A program made the position numbers and the translations under genes. Shown here in pieces: positions 11,714 through 22,509 of a stretch of 64,000 bases of DNA; the first letter of the stretch is position 1, and each line of letters opens with the position of its first letter. Source of the stretch: Anthoceros angustus (taxonomy: Eukaryota > Streptophyta > Anthocerotopsida > Anthocerotales > Anthocerotaceae); contig MU008189.1 in the NCBI GenBank assembly GCA_010909165.1, positions 248,001-312,000 of the forward strand. Reading direction: 5' to 3'. The notes under the pieces are model-generated. The model did no database searches, was not told the DNA's origin, and was given only the letters and a program-made list of their open reading frames with translations.

Positions 11714-12170
11714 CAGGCGGAGCGGCATGGCAAGCTCCACTTACGCACTTCCCATAACAACATGATTGCGAGCGCTTGCAAATGTTGGTGCAACTGCCGC
11801 AGTAGCCATGGTTGGAAAGCAGATCCACGCACACGCTGGCACAACCGTATGGATTCAGTTCGGATTCGGATATTCCTTGCAGCAGGTGAGCTGGTTTGGG
11901 ATGCCCAAGCGTGCTTTGTAGGCGCCTAAGGTTGCACAATTGCGAATCTGCTTGCAACCACCACCGTGACGTCGTTGGAATGTCAGCAAAACTGGTAAAT
12001 CTAACACAAAACGCTCTCCAGACATTACACTGCATTGCATTGCACCTCATACTTGAAGAACGCACCTTACGATCTCCACGAGGACAGTTGGTTGCGGCAG
12101 GTTTCGCGTGGAGCTCTCTTGTCAAGAAGCAGAAGCACAGCAAGATAAATATTCCTGCTGATCTCCCCAT
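11517..12170 (-). pseudogene. STIG1-like gene copy 2, frame broken in exon 2
   Basis: Exon 1 (12170-12071, same signal peptide as copy 1), the 70-bp intron (12070-12001) and the start of exon 2 are intact. In the short GGATTC repeat at about 11853-11876 this copy is one base shorter than copy 1, so the protein stops after CCKEYPNPN, before the STIG1-like Cys block. Downstream, YGCASVCVDL and CGSCTNICKRSQSCCYGKCV are still present in another frame. The damage is a single event in a microsatellite-like run, so it may be a consensus error rather than a real null allele. Confidence 0.65.
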
Positions 12171-12639
12171 GGCTTCTCGTCTGCAGATGGTCGACAGTTC
12201 TGAAGATGGTCGTCTGGAGGTGCTTCACCTCCTCTCATGAAGTCCCTTGGCCTCATCTTCGTCCCCCGGATCCGTGAGAGGACCAGGACTCGGCCCTAGA
12301 GCCAAAAATGGGAGACGCACATGGCGAACATTCCGCCGGCGCAGCGGATGAAGAAGCCACTTCCTGCTCGAAATAGGTCCGAATGCACAGCCATTGCGGC
12401 CTGCACAGACGAAGCAGACTGGCAAAGCGTGGGCCCGTACATTGCTATGCGAAGGTTGGCAAAGGATCAAGCGGGCAGAGTGTCAAGGTCCTGCCAGCCA
12501 GCCAAGCCGCCTCCTGCTGTGCCCTGTGCCCTGCACATCCACTTTACTGCTCAGGAGGAGGTCTGGTTGGCCCTTGCCAATACGTGGAAAACGTATATCC
12601 TAGCACATTCCTGTGTAAAACTCACAATGTCGGGAGCAG

Positions 12640-13437
12640 GTAGTATCCAGTCTAGTTGCATGGAAATGCATTGTTCACCAAAGTAAATTTCAGAGCAAGT
12701 TGATCTGGACAACCCATTACCATTCACTGTCCAAGAAGCTGGCCGACTTGTTTGCAACCTTGATATAGGATGAAATTCCCATGAATAGTCACTGTATCCA
12801 ACAGGGGGACGATGGAAGCTTGACACTTCCGATCGCCAGAAGGTGCAGAACTTCCCGGTCTTTTCTCGGCAGAATAATTTGGTTTTTCGCATTCAATGCC
12901 TCATGTACTCTGTTTCAGTGAGGGTACATAAGAGAATCCATTTTGGCAGTTCAAATGAGTGCCATACCAGCATCAGAGAGCTTCGAATGCTTGGGAAAAG
13001 AAGGCATATCCTGCATGTAGCCAACAATCATGCCTCATTGAGAATTTACTGGAGTCAGTCACATTATGAAAAGAAAATCAGGAAAGCCTGCTGGTTGTAA
13101 GTTCAACTATGAGGGTAGCCAGCTCCATGCTTCTCAGCAGGGCAGGGCAGGGCAGGGCAGGGCAGGGCAGGGCAGGGCGAGGGGTAGAGATCTCTCTAAA
13201 GAGTAATGAAAATATCCTGAAATTAATAATTACTGCAATAAAAAATAGTTGCCGACTACGTACTAACCTACCCTACCTGCTAACTTATTTTCGTAAGAGT
13301 TAGAGAAACCTAATATTTATAACATAAGAAAATGAAATTTCAAAATAATCGTAATTAACTAACAGCAAATGATTACCCAATACTAACCTTCGTATTAATC
13401 TAGATCTGTAAAGATGCATGAAGAACCATCTTCAAAA
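12640..13437. other. Intergenic, with GGGCA microsatellite
   Basis: No gene is recognised. A GGGCA/GGCAG microsatellite (about eight units) occupies 13138-13181. The DNA to its right (13190-13440) turns AT-rich and is likely the 3' flank of the peroxidase. Confidence 0.5.
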
Positions 13438-14821
13438 TCATATATTGGTAGCGTTAGGATTGATTCTACGGCAATCAAGTCGGATCTGTGCTTCACCATC
13501 CCCTTGAAAATGTACACCTACCCGACCAAGAGAAAGAATAGCTGGTATGAAGTCTCTTTCAAAGAGTGATCTATTTCTTAAATATCTTTGAACAAGTGGT
13601 CTTGTGATATTCTGGTCGTACAACACTTGATCGGAGTTGAGCAGACCTCGATTCCTCGCCAGATTACGATAATAATGAGAATCAAATCTCCGAGGAGACG
13701 TGTAATCCAAATACGCTCTAGGTTCTTGAGTAGGATCTTCCGAAGGGGTATCAAATCTACACACTGTAGTAAGGTAAGCTGCAAACTGTTCATCGTATCC
13801 TCCGGATTCCGGTTCCACACTAGAAGTAGTTACGGATTCAAAATCCGAACTAGAAGTAGGTTCGGATTCCGAACCAGAAGTAGGTGTTACTTCAAAAAAC
13901 ACACCAGGAGTAGCTACGGGTCCAGAATGCAATCTATCTGCGAAGTTAGAACAACGTGCTTGACCTATTGTGTGCGCCCCTAATATACACAAACATACAA
14001 AGAATTAGATACCACACGTCTCAATGAAGCTTGGAAACCACATATGGAGGCTAGGAGAATAATGAAAAGTGATGATACCTGATAACGTCACCATTTGTTC
14101 CAAGGAAATGCCGATGTCGTTGAATTTAGCTTGAAGTTCAGAAACCGTCATATTTGGTGCCGGAAGAGCTCTGTCTGCTTCTTCTTTCAGGGTAACAAAT
14201 CCGTCTAACCTACCGGCTTCTACGTTCCATGCTAGCCCTCCCGCCTGCACATACGCAACTCAAAACTAATAAATCATTCGACATCACTGAAATGAAGTCC
14301 TGAATAGACATCAATCCTACGAAAACAATTTCTTACCAGGTACACGGCATCTCGAGCGGCAAATGTGAGAATATCAGAACAAGATACAACACCGGGACAG
14401 AGGTCCTCGACCCTCTCTTTGATATCATAGATAACATTAAGGAACCTCATTCCAGCATTCAAATCGGAGGCCAATTCTCCTTGAACACCTGGTGGAGGTT
14501 CCAACAAGATGGATGCGTCGCATCCCTGCGAAAGTACAAAAATAAGAGACTGCAACTCATCCGATATCGCAATGTGATCATGAGTTGAGTGTGACCTGAT
14601 GTACATACCCGGACCATACAGTCATGAAAATGGAGACGAAGAAGAGCAGGTGCCACGCGCGTATCGTTGGCAACAGCCTGCGCTACCTGGGAGCCGATGA
14701 GTTGCTGGACATTCGGGCACTGTACATCGTAATATCCCGTGGACAGAGCGCCATTGACTACTCCACAACAATGGATCAAAAGCAATAGGCATGCAACAAA
14801 CCCTCTCACCATATCAAACAT
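13438..14821 (-). CDS. Class III plant peroxidase, secreted haem enzyme
   Basis: Four exons in the classic class III layout: 14821-14609, 14525-14337, 14244-14079 and 13979-13438, with GT-AG borders and matching phases (369 aa). It oxidises phenolics or generates and uses H2O2 in the wall or apoplast (family knowledge). A signal peptide (MVRGFVACLLLLIHCCGVVNG) precedes YYDVQCPN. The distal haem site is LLRLHFHDC. GCDASILL, VVSCSDILTFAARDAV and the proximal histidine motif MVTLSGAHTIGQARC are intact, as is GLLNSDQVLYD near the end. The start could be 14821 or 14812 (MFDMVRG). Exon 4 carries an unusual acidic Ser/Thr/Glu insertion of about 40 residues (13800-13925) after the proximal His. A damaged tandem copy lies immediately upstream of its promoter. 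Confidence 0.93.
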
Positions 14822-16570
14822 GAAACATGAAAAGAGGGACCGACGGACCCTCTCTTCCACTCCTCCACCTGAGTGAGGAAGTAGGTAGAAAAATATGTTC
14901 TGCAAGCCATCACATCATTATGTACAAAGGAGCGATTTCAAATAAGAAACAATTATATTTATATTAACCTTTCTAATTTTATAATAATTCGTGAACCTCT
15001 TAACCTGTTTTCTAATTTGTATTAATTAAATCAATTCTTGTGGACTTATTTATTTTTAATTTTGTAATACTTACGTGAGGATGACTTAACTATTATGGTT
15101 TTGTATCGTAATATCCGAATAAACCGCCGACTTATTGTTCCAGGTAGTAACTCAAAAGCGTTAACCGAATTAGCTATTCTGGTTTTGCAATAATCTCCAA
15201 GCCGCTTACCGGATTAGCTGATACTTAATAATATTATAATTCTGATCTAGATTGGTTAACTTTTAAGTCACCTTTTGCATTACATGGAAAGCTGACTCCC
15301 CTCACTTCAACTCCATGCTATTTAAAAACCTAAAATTTTGTGTCCCTAAAGGGCCTTCAGTTCTAGAATAGGGGTTTTTTTGCTGGTTAAGCTCCTTTTA
15401 TTTGGTGTGCGGGTACGCTTCTTCTTTCGGTAATCCGTCTAACCTACGGCTTCTCGTTCCATGCTAGCCCTCCCACTTTCTGTCGCAACTCAAAACTAAT
15501 AAATCATTCGACATCGAAATGAAGTCCTGGGCATCAATCTCACGAAAACAATTTCTTACGTAATGCGGCATCTCGGCAAATGTGAGAATATCGTAACAAG
15601 ATACAACAGACGAGGTCCTCGACCCTCTCTTTGATATCATAGATAACATTAAGGAACCTCATTCCGATTCAAAATCGAGGCCAATTCTCCTTGAACACGG
15701 TGGAGGTTCCAACAAGATGGATCGTCGCATCCTGCGAAAATACAAAAATAAGAGCGCAACTCATCCGATATCATATGTGATCATGAGTTGAGTGTGACTG
15801 ATGTACCCGGACCATACGGTCCTTGAAAATGGAGACGAAGAAGAAGCGGGTGCCAGCGTATCGTTAGTGACTGCGCTACACGAGCCGATGAGTTCTTTGG
15901 ACATTGAGACCTTTGTGCATCGTAATATCCGTGGACGAGGCCATTGACTACTCCACAACAATGGATCAAAAGCAATAGGCATGCAACAAACCCTCTCACC
16001 ATATCAAACATGAAACATGAAAAGAGGGACACGTGGACCCTCTCTTCCACTCCTCCACACAGTGAGAGTAGGTAGAAAAATATGTTACGCAAGCCATCAC
16101 ATCATTATGTACAAAGGCGATTTCAAATAAGAAACAATTATATTTATATTAACCTTTCTAATTTTATAATAATTCGTGAACCTCTTAACTTTTATTTTCT
16201 AATTTGTATTAATTAAATTGATTCTTGTGGACTTATTTATTTTTAATTTTGTAATACTTACCGGCCACTTAACTATTATGGTTTTGTATCGTAATATCCT
16301 GAACCGATAAACCGCCGACTTAGCTGTTCCAGTTTTGTAGTAACTCCTGAAACGTTAACCGAATTAGCTATTCTGGTTTTGCAATAATCTCAAGCCCGGA
16401 TTAGTGATACTTAATAATATTATAATTGATCTAGATTGGTTAACTTTTAAGTCACCTTTGTCAACTCCCCTCACTTCAACTCCATGCTATTTAAAAACCT
16501 AAAATTTTGTGTCCCTAAAGGGCCTTCAGTTCTAGAATAGGGGTTTTTTTGCTGGTTAAGCTCCTTTTAT
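14190..16570. repeat. Tandem duplication (~1.15-1.2 kb) of peroxidase 5' half plus promoter
   Basis: Block 14190-15405 (exon 3 part, exons 2 and 1, and ~580 bp of AT-rich upstream DNA) recurs at 15420-16575. The upstream parts align almost end to end, including the run GGGCCTTCAGTTCTAGAATA at 15351 and 16520. Differences are clusters of 1-8 bp, mostly where one copy has CTG, CAG or CCG. The junction sits inside exon 3. Confidence 0.88.
15425..16011 (-). pseudogene. Truncated and frameshifted class III peroxidase copy
   Basis: It matches exons 1 and 2 and the first part of exon 3 of the neighbouring peroxidase. The signal peptide MVRGFVACLLLLIHCCGVVNG is unchanged, but the following GYYDVQCPN and LHFHDC regions are disrupted by small indels. 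There is no exon 4 and no proximal histidine, so it cannot make an active enzyme even if the indels are sequencing errors. Confidence 0.85.
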
Positions 16571-16637
16571 TTTACAGGTAGTTACTAACTTGAATTCCAT
16601 TTGTTCGTCTATCTGGCCATTGGGCTCGCTGCCCTCT

Positions 16638-17180
16638 AAAACAAATCTAATACGCAGATATATAGGTCCAAACCAATAATAACAGGAGGGAGTAGCTCGC
16701 ACATCGTGGCACAAACACACTCTCCCCACGAGAACAACACGCAAATTCCTCACACATTGCTCTCGGAATCATAGCTTTGGCCTCCTCACATCACCCTTGC
16801 ATTGCATATCTAGAGGACAAGCTATGATATGAGCTTGTCCTCAATAGAAGGGTCTATATATACTAGCCCTTGGCATCGGCATATTTTTAAGATATCCTAT
16901 TGGCATCAACATATGCCGGAAATATCCTAAGAATACATTATAATATGGAAGGAATATGCTAAAGCATATTACTTGAGCTTATCCACTTAGCTATTGTATC
17001 CTAAGAATACACTATAATATGCAAGGAATATGCCAAAGCATATTACTTGAGCTTATCCACTTAGCTATTGCTAACCATGTTTAATTAACACTAATCAATG
17101 CTTATTAACATAAGCACCTTAGATTAATTAACACTAATTACTTACTTAAAGATAAGTAATTAGATTAATTACTCCTCTCT
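16638..17180 (+). promoter_or_regulatory. Copia-associated regulatory region: hairpin, TATA box and 72-bp repeats
   Basis: An inverted repeat GAGGACAAGCT / AGCTTGTCCTC (11-bp arms, 8-bp loop) lies at 16812-16841, followed by a TATA-like CTATATATACTAG at 16853. Two ~72-bp direct repeats follow (about 16929-17070) carrying AAAGCATATTACTTGAGC. Promoter plus U3-type repeats suggest LTR sequence, though clean LTR ends were not found. The whole region recurs at 18162-18700. Confidence 0.5.
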
Positions 17181-18165
17181 TGCTCACACCAGTCCTAGCC
17201 CGCAGTGTCATGTTTAAGGAACTATTGGATCCAGGATCCTCGCCATCATCAGGTGTTCGTGCTGACTTAGATTCCTCTGAGGACGAGGAGTTCTCCGTCG
17301 ACCCTGATGGTGTTGAGCTAGTTCCAGTCTTGTTTCCCCAGGACCCTCCTCATGTCCAGGATATACCTCCCCCTCGTGAGGAACCTCCTCGACGCTATCC
17401 TGTTCGTACACGTCATCCTCCCTAGCTCACTAGGCAAAACCATCTTATATGCCTCCATTGATTTCCGTCCCTCCGCTAATGTTGTCACTCCTGCAAGATT
17501 CTACCCTTCTTGACCCCATCTCCATGGACCGCTTATTCCACTCGGCCAAACACGGCAAGTCAGTAGTAGAGGAGGAATACGTCTATCATTAAGAATAAGA
17601 CATGGATACTTATAGACTTGCCACCTAGATGCAAAGCCGTGACTTGTAAATGGGTCTTCAAGACCAAGTTGAATGTCAAGGTGAGATCGCCAAATATAAG
17701 GCTCGCCTTTGTGCTAGAGGATTCACTTAGGTTCACAGTGCGGATTATCAAGAAACATTTTCACCTATAGTCAGAGCACAATCCATTAGGTTGCTACTTG
17801 CTATTTCTGCTGAGCACAATCTAGATCTGCACCAAATGGATGTATGCACAGCTCTTCTGCATGGTAAGATTGAGGGAGAAATTTTCATGGAGCAACCTCA
17901 GGGCTACATCGACAAACGCTTTCCTAATTTAAGGTACAAACTATTGAAAGCCATGTATGGACTCAAGCAAAGTGCCATGCTATGGAACAAATGCCTAGAT
18001 GAAGATCTTATAGCATTAGGTTTTCTACAAACCATGGTAGACTCATCTGTGTACTATCTGGTCGACGGCTCTGCCTTTTGCATCCTTGCTGTCTATGTGG
18101 ACAATTGTATCTTCGCTTGCATAGACACTCATATTTTAGATAAGGTGAAGGATCTCCTCAAAACA
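17180..18165 (+). mobile_element. Ty1/copia pol fragment, first duplicated unit
   Basis: The frames encode an acidic integrase-RT linker ending PPRRYPVRTRHPP. RT follows, with TCKWVFKTKLN, the QETFSPIVR region, LHQMDVCTALLHGKIEGEIFMEQPQGY and AMYGLKQSAMLWN, then the YVDN catalytic motif (copia consensus YVDD). It stops abruptly at the duplication joint. Several frameshifts separate the pieces. Confidence 0.85.
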
Positions 18166-18699
18166 AATCTAATCGGATATATAGGTCCAAACCAATAATA
18201 GCAGGGAGTAGCTCGCATATCGTGGCACAAACACACTCTCCCACGAGAACAACACGCAAATTCCTCACATTGCTCTGGAATCATAGCTTTGGCCTCCTCA
18301 CATCACCTTGCAATGCATCTAGAGGATGCTATGATATGAGCTTGTCCTCAATAGAAGGGTCTATATATACTAGCCTCGGCATCGGCATATTTTTAAGATA
18401 TCCTATTGGCATCAACATATGCCGGAAATATCCTAAGAATACATTATAATATGGAAGGAATATGCTAAAGCATATTACTTGAGCTTATCCACTTAGCTAT
18501 TGTATCCTAAGAATACACTATAATATGCAAGGAATATGCCAAAGCATATTACTTGAGCTTATCCACTTAGCTATTGCTAACCATGTTTAATTAACACTAA
18601 TCAATGCTTATTAACATAAGCACCTTAGATTAATTAACACTAATTACTTACTTAAAGATAAGTAATTAGATTAATTACTCCTCTCTTGCTCACACCAGT

Positions 18700-20591
18700 C
18701 CTAGCCCGCAGTGTCATGTTTAAGGAACTATTGGATCCAGGGATCCTCGCCATCAGTGTGTCTTGACTTAGATTCCTCACGAGGCGAGGAGTTCTCCACG
18801 ACCACGATGGTGTTGAGCTAGTTCGATCTTGTTTCCCAGGACCCTCCTCATGTCCGAGGATATACCTCCCCCTCGTGAGGAACCTCCTCGACGCTATCCT
18901 GTTCGTACACGTCATCCTCCCTAGCTCACTAGGCAAAACCATCTTATATGCCTCCATTGATTTCCGTCCCTCCGCTAATGTTGTCACTCCTGGCAGTACT
19001 CCTACCCTTCTTGACCCCATCTCCATGGACACTGCTTATTCCACTCCTGACGCCAAACACTGGCAAGCTGTAGTAGAGGAGGAATACCAGTCTATCATTA
19101 AGAATAAGACATGGATACTTATAGACTTGCCACCTAGATGCAAAGCCGTGACTTGTAAATGGGTCTTCAAGACCAAGTTGAATGCTGAAGGTGAGATCGC
19201 CAAATATAAGGCTCGCCTTTGTGCTAGAGGATTCACTTAGGTTCCTGGTCTGGATTATCAAGAAACATTTTCACCTATAGTCAGAGCACAATCCATTAGG
19301 TTGCTACTTGCTATTTCTGCTGAGCACAATCTAGATCTGCACCAAATGGATGTATGCACAGCTCTTCTGCATGGTAAGATTGAGGGAGAAATTTTCATGG
19401 AGCAACCTCGATTACATCGACAAACGCTTTCCTAATTTAAGGTACAAACTATTGAAAGCCATGTATGGACTCAAGCAAAGTGCCATGCTATGGAACAAAT
19501 GCCTAGATGAAGATCTTATAGCATTAGGTTTTCTACAAACCATGGTAGACTCATCTGTGTACTATCTGGTCGACGGCTCTGCCTTTTGCATCCTTGCTGT
19601 CTATGTGGACAATTGTATCTTCGCTTGCATAGACACTCATATTTTAGATAAGGTGAAGGATCTCCTCCGAAACAAATTTGAGATGAAGGATGTGGGAGAA
19701 CTCAAGTTTTTCCTTGGTGTTTAAGTACTCTGCAACCGCGAGAAGGGACTTATCATCATCCATCAAAAGAAATACCTTATGGAGATTCTCAAGCGTTTTC
19801 AACTCGACCTTGCCCGACCTGTATCTACTCCAGGCTCTGTGGGAGCCAAGCTTACTGCCGACCAGTGCGCTGCCACTCCTGAGAAAATTAATGACATGGA
19901 GAAGGTCCCTTACAGGCACGTTGTAGGTTGCCTGATCTTTAACTCTAATTGGACACGTCCAGACATTGCCTTTTCAATTAGCAGTGTTTCTCAGTTTCTG
20001 GAGAAGCCAGGGCGTGCACATTGGGCTGCAATGAAGAGAATCTACCGTTATTTGAAGGGCACAATTACATTCGGTATATTCTACCAAGCTGGTTTACCTT
20101 TTGGACATACTCTCTTTGCCTTTACAGAAGCAGATTGGGCATCTGACACCGACTCCAAGAAGAGCCTGTCGACATATTGCTTCTTGCTAGCTGGAGGAGA
20201 CGTGAATTGGTCCTGCAAGAAACAATCTTCTATAGCGTTATCGTCGACAGAAGCAGAGTACATGTCCCTAACAGATTCAGCAAAGGAAGCTGAGTGGGAG
20301 AGGGCTTATCTCAAGGATCTTCACTTTGAACAAATTGGCCCCACCACCGTCTTCTGTGACAACAGCTCTACCATTGCCCTTGCTGCCAATCCTCGCTTCC
20401 ATGTCAGGACAAAGCATATTGAAATCAAGCACCATTATGTGAGGGACAAAGTTTCCAGAGGCGTTATACAAGTGAAGTATATTCCAACTGCAGACAACAC
20501 CGCTGACATCTTGACCAAGGCCTTACCCAAGCTTAAGCATTCTATACATATGGAGTCACTTGGGTTAAGAGATTTCAGCTATCTGCTTTAG
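18700..20591 (+). mobile_element. Ty1/copia pol fragment, second unit: linker, RT and RNase H
   Basis: It has the same linker and RT as unit 1 (YVDNCIFACIDT), and here RT continues through NKFEMKDVGELKFFLGV. A 270-codon ORF (19779-20591) then carries the copia RNase H: STPGSVGAKL, VGCLIFNSNWTRPDIAFS, RIYRYLKGT, EADWASDTDSKKSLSTYCF, SSTEAEYMSL and the C-terminal TADILTKALP. Stops break RT from RNase H, so it is not autonomous as read. A purine-rich run just downstream (20618-20636) could be the polypurine tract. Confidence 0.9.
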
Positions 20592-20639
20592 GAGAGTGAG
20601 AACAGTGACTAACCTAGTGGATGTGGGGAGGTGGGGACC

Positions 20640-21640
20640 TATGTTCCCTGATTTTGTTGTGGGCTTAACATGAGTTAAGTCTCCTGAGTCCAGCCTCTGC
20701 AGTCCTCCTCATCTATCCATCTCCGGTGCTCTGTAGCACAGCCTGTTTACAAGGTCAGTGTCTGTTTCCCGTGTTGAACACCCACAAGGGAAGCCATGGA
20801 TGAAACTGAATTGTACTCACCTAGTCTTGGCTATTCCCTTTTTCCTTCCTCTGTGGGAGCTGCCTCCCTCTTCATTTTCTCTTCCCCAGCTGGCGTAGCA
20901 GTAGGTTTGATGTTCTCGTCCTCAGCAAGCGGTATCTGAGTTGCCTGCTCCCACCTGACCTTCATCCCCCTGAGGGGATCACTAGCAGGTTCCTCCTTTA
21001 TGTGGCCGTCTCTCCTTACTGTGACATTGGCCATAACCTCCACCTCATAACCACAATTGCTCAAGAAGTGTTGCATGTTAAAGGGCTTTCATACTTTTTC
21101 CTTCCGTGTCTACGGCGTCGCTCCGCTTGCCCTCAAAGTCTTATTTCTTTTGGGCATAGCATCGTCGCCGTAGCCCTCAGGCCTGTAGCGTGTTCCGCTC
21201 CTTGTTGCCATTTGCTGCTGCCACTGGATTGCAAGACAGAATGCCACAAGAATGATTGCGACTGCCGCTAGGATCTGTGATATGCTTCCTTGCGACGTTG
21301 GCCGTCCTCTGCTATAACGAGGCGTAACAGGCGCTTTACGCTAACGTTGCGCTCCGCTACTCGGTCTTTGCCCCGCACTCTGCTTTGCACACTGCCTAGT
21401 ATATGTGGGAGTCTTAGAATAATCAGGTCAGATTATATTTAACCTAGGAGTATGCGCAATTTAATTATGCTAAGTGGCATTTAGGGTTAGATTATTTAAA
21501 CGACACAATGTATTGTACACACATTTTTCATTATTTTATGTGCTCAACTTTCTGGCTTGTGCTCCCTCGCTCACGATGTCAAGTTGCCTTGACATAAATC
21601 CAACGTTTTGTATTTCAGTTAGTATCTTCTCAAGCACAAG
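20640..21640. other. Copia 3' flank and unassigned DNA
   Basis: Probably the 3' LTR or downstream flank of the copia element. The region 20830-21080 has a Glu/Lys-rich minus-strand frame with no recognisable family. No gene is supported. Confidence 0.3.
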
Positions 21641-21644
21641 AGTG

Positions 21645-21860
21645 AGGCACTTGACTGTTTTCAGTCTTTTGTTCAACATGCTCAACGTCAGCCAGGTGCC
21701 CAACTAAAGATTCTTCGAACTGACAACGGTGGTGAGTACACCCATAGTCAAGCCTTTCAGGAGTTTTGTGGTGCAGAGTGGATTCAATATCAACTCACGG
21801 TGCCCTATACCCCAACTCAGAATGCGTTTGCAGAACGGAAAAATCGTACCCTACTTTAGC
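21645..21860 (+). mobile_element. Copia integrase core fragment
   Basis: The plus strand encodes LKILRTDNGGEYTH, then VPYTPTQNAFAERKNRTLL. These are the catalytic-core signatures of copia integrase (LRTDNGGEY; TPQQNGVAERKNRT consensus). No flanking integrase or RT continues, so this is an isolated fragment lying downstream of the main copia copy rather than upstream. Confidence 0.85.
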
Positions 21861-22351
21861 AAGTTTACTTTTTGCTGGCCTTACACCGGAGTACTGAGCA
21901 AAGGCCATCATGGCCACCAATTACATTTAGAATCGTCTGCCTTCAAAAGAAAGCAATTCAACTGTAGGACGCTGTAACGAAAGATTGTTTTGTTTGCAAG
22001 ATCATTGTTAAATTGACAAGCGATTTTGGAGTGTTTGCAAGGGATGCATCTTCCTGAATTTTGAATAGCAGATGCGTGCATCTTGTCAGGAGACAGATTT
22101 CTCATTTGATCATGTTCATACTATGCTATGGACAGCTGACTAGGCCTTCACAGCGTTTCTTTGCGGCCTGTTCGTTATATGTTTAGTGCTGCAAGTAGCT
22201 GATGCAGGTATGTCTACACATGTAGCGACTCGCACGACAAGATGGTGAACCAAGATTGGATTGTAGAGAGGTAGATGGTCATTGAAGAGGGGAGCCTTGA
22301 AAGACATATTGGTTTCTAAACTAGAGCTCAAGAGCAAAAGATTAAACGAGA

Positions 22352-22506
22352 TGTCGCACGAGGTATGCACTTGCATTCAGATAAACACTTCCTCAACAGA
22401 AGACCAAGCAAAACAAATCTAGTATGCAAATATAGGTGCAAAGCAATATGTTGGTTTTCTGTTGAGGAAGTGCTTATGTGAATGCAAGTGCTTACCTCGT
22501 GCGACA
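22352..22506. repeat. Foldback element with 50-bp inverted arms
   Basis: The left arm 22352-22401 and right arm 22457-22506 are reverse complements with about three mismatches, starting TGTCGCACGAGGTA and ending CTTCCTCAACAGAA. The 55-bp loop contains AAAACAAATCTAGTATGCAA, closely similar to the start of the duplicated copia unit at 16638. It would form a strong hairpin in RNA or single-stranded DNA. Confidence 0.85.
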
Positions 22507-22509
22507 GTA

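Larger units (their letters stand above)
10600..12640. repeat. Tandem duplication of about 1.11 kb carrying the STIG1-like gene
   Basis: The block 10611-11512 (gene body and ~450 bp upstream) recurs at 11724-12628 with very few differences: a 3-bp change in the intron, single-base changes, and one frame-breaking change near 11855. The unit junction falls in the minisatellite, so each copy is preceded by its own 19-bp array. Unequal exchange within the minisatellite is the simple explanation. Confidence 0.9.
16638..19668 (+). repeat. 1.5-kb direct tandem duplication inside a copia element
   Basis: Unit 1 (about 16638-18160) and unit 2 (about 18162-19665) cover the regulatory region, the integrase-RT linker and most of RT. 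Both junctions carry the same short word AAACAAAT (16639, 18161, 19669), which suggests microhomology or slippage at that word. Only after unit 2 does the sequence continue into RNase H. Confidence 0.85.

Noticed and set aside
11271-11929. Plus-strand ORFs over the STIG1-like upstream region
   Set aside because: Duplicated antisense frames that run into the minisatellite; no independent coding evidence.
16638-19668. Two copies interpreted as an LTR pair
   Set aside because: The repeated unit includes pol coding sequence and the copies are adjacent, so it is a tandem duplication.
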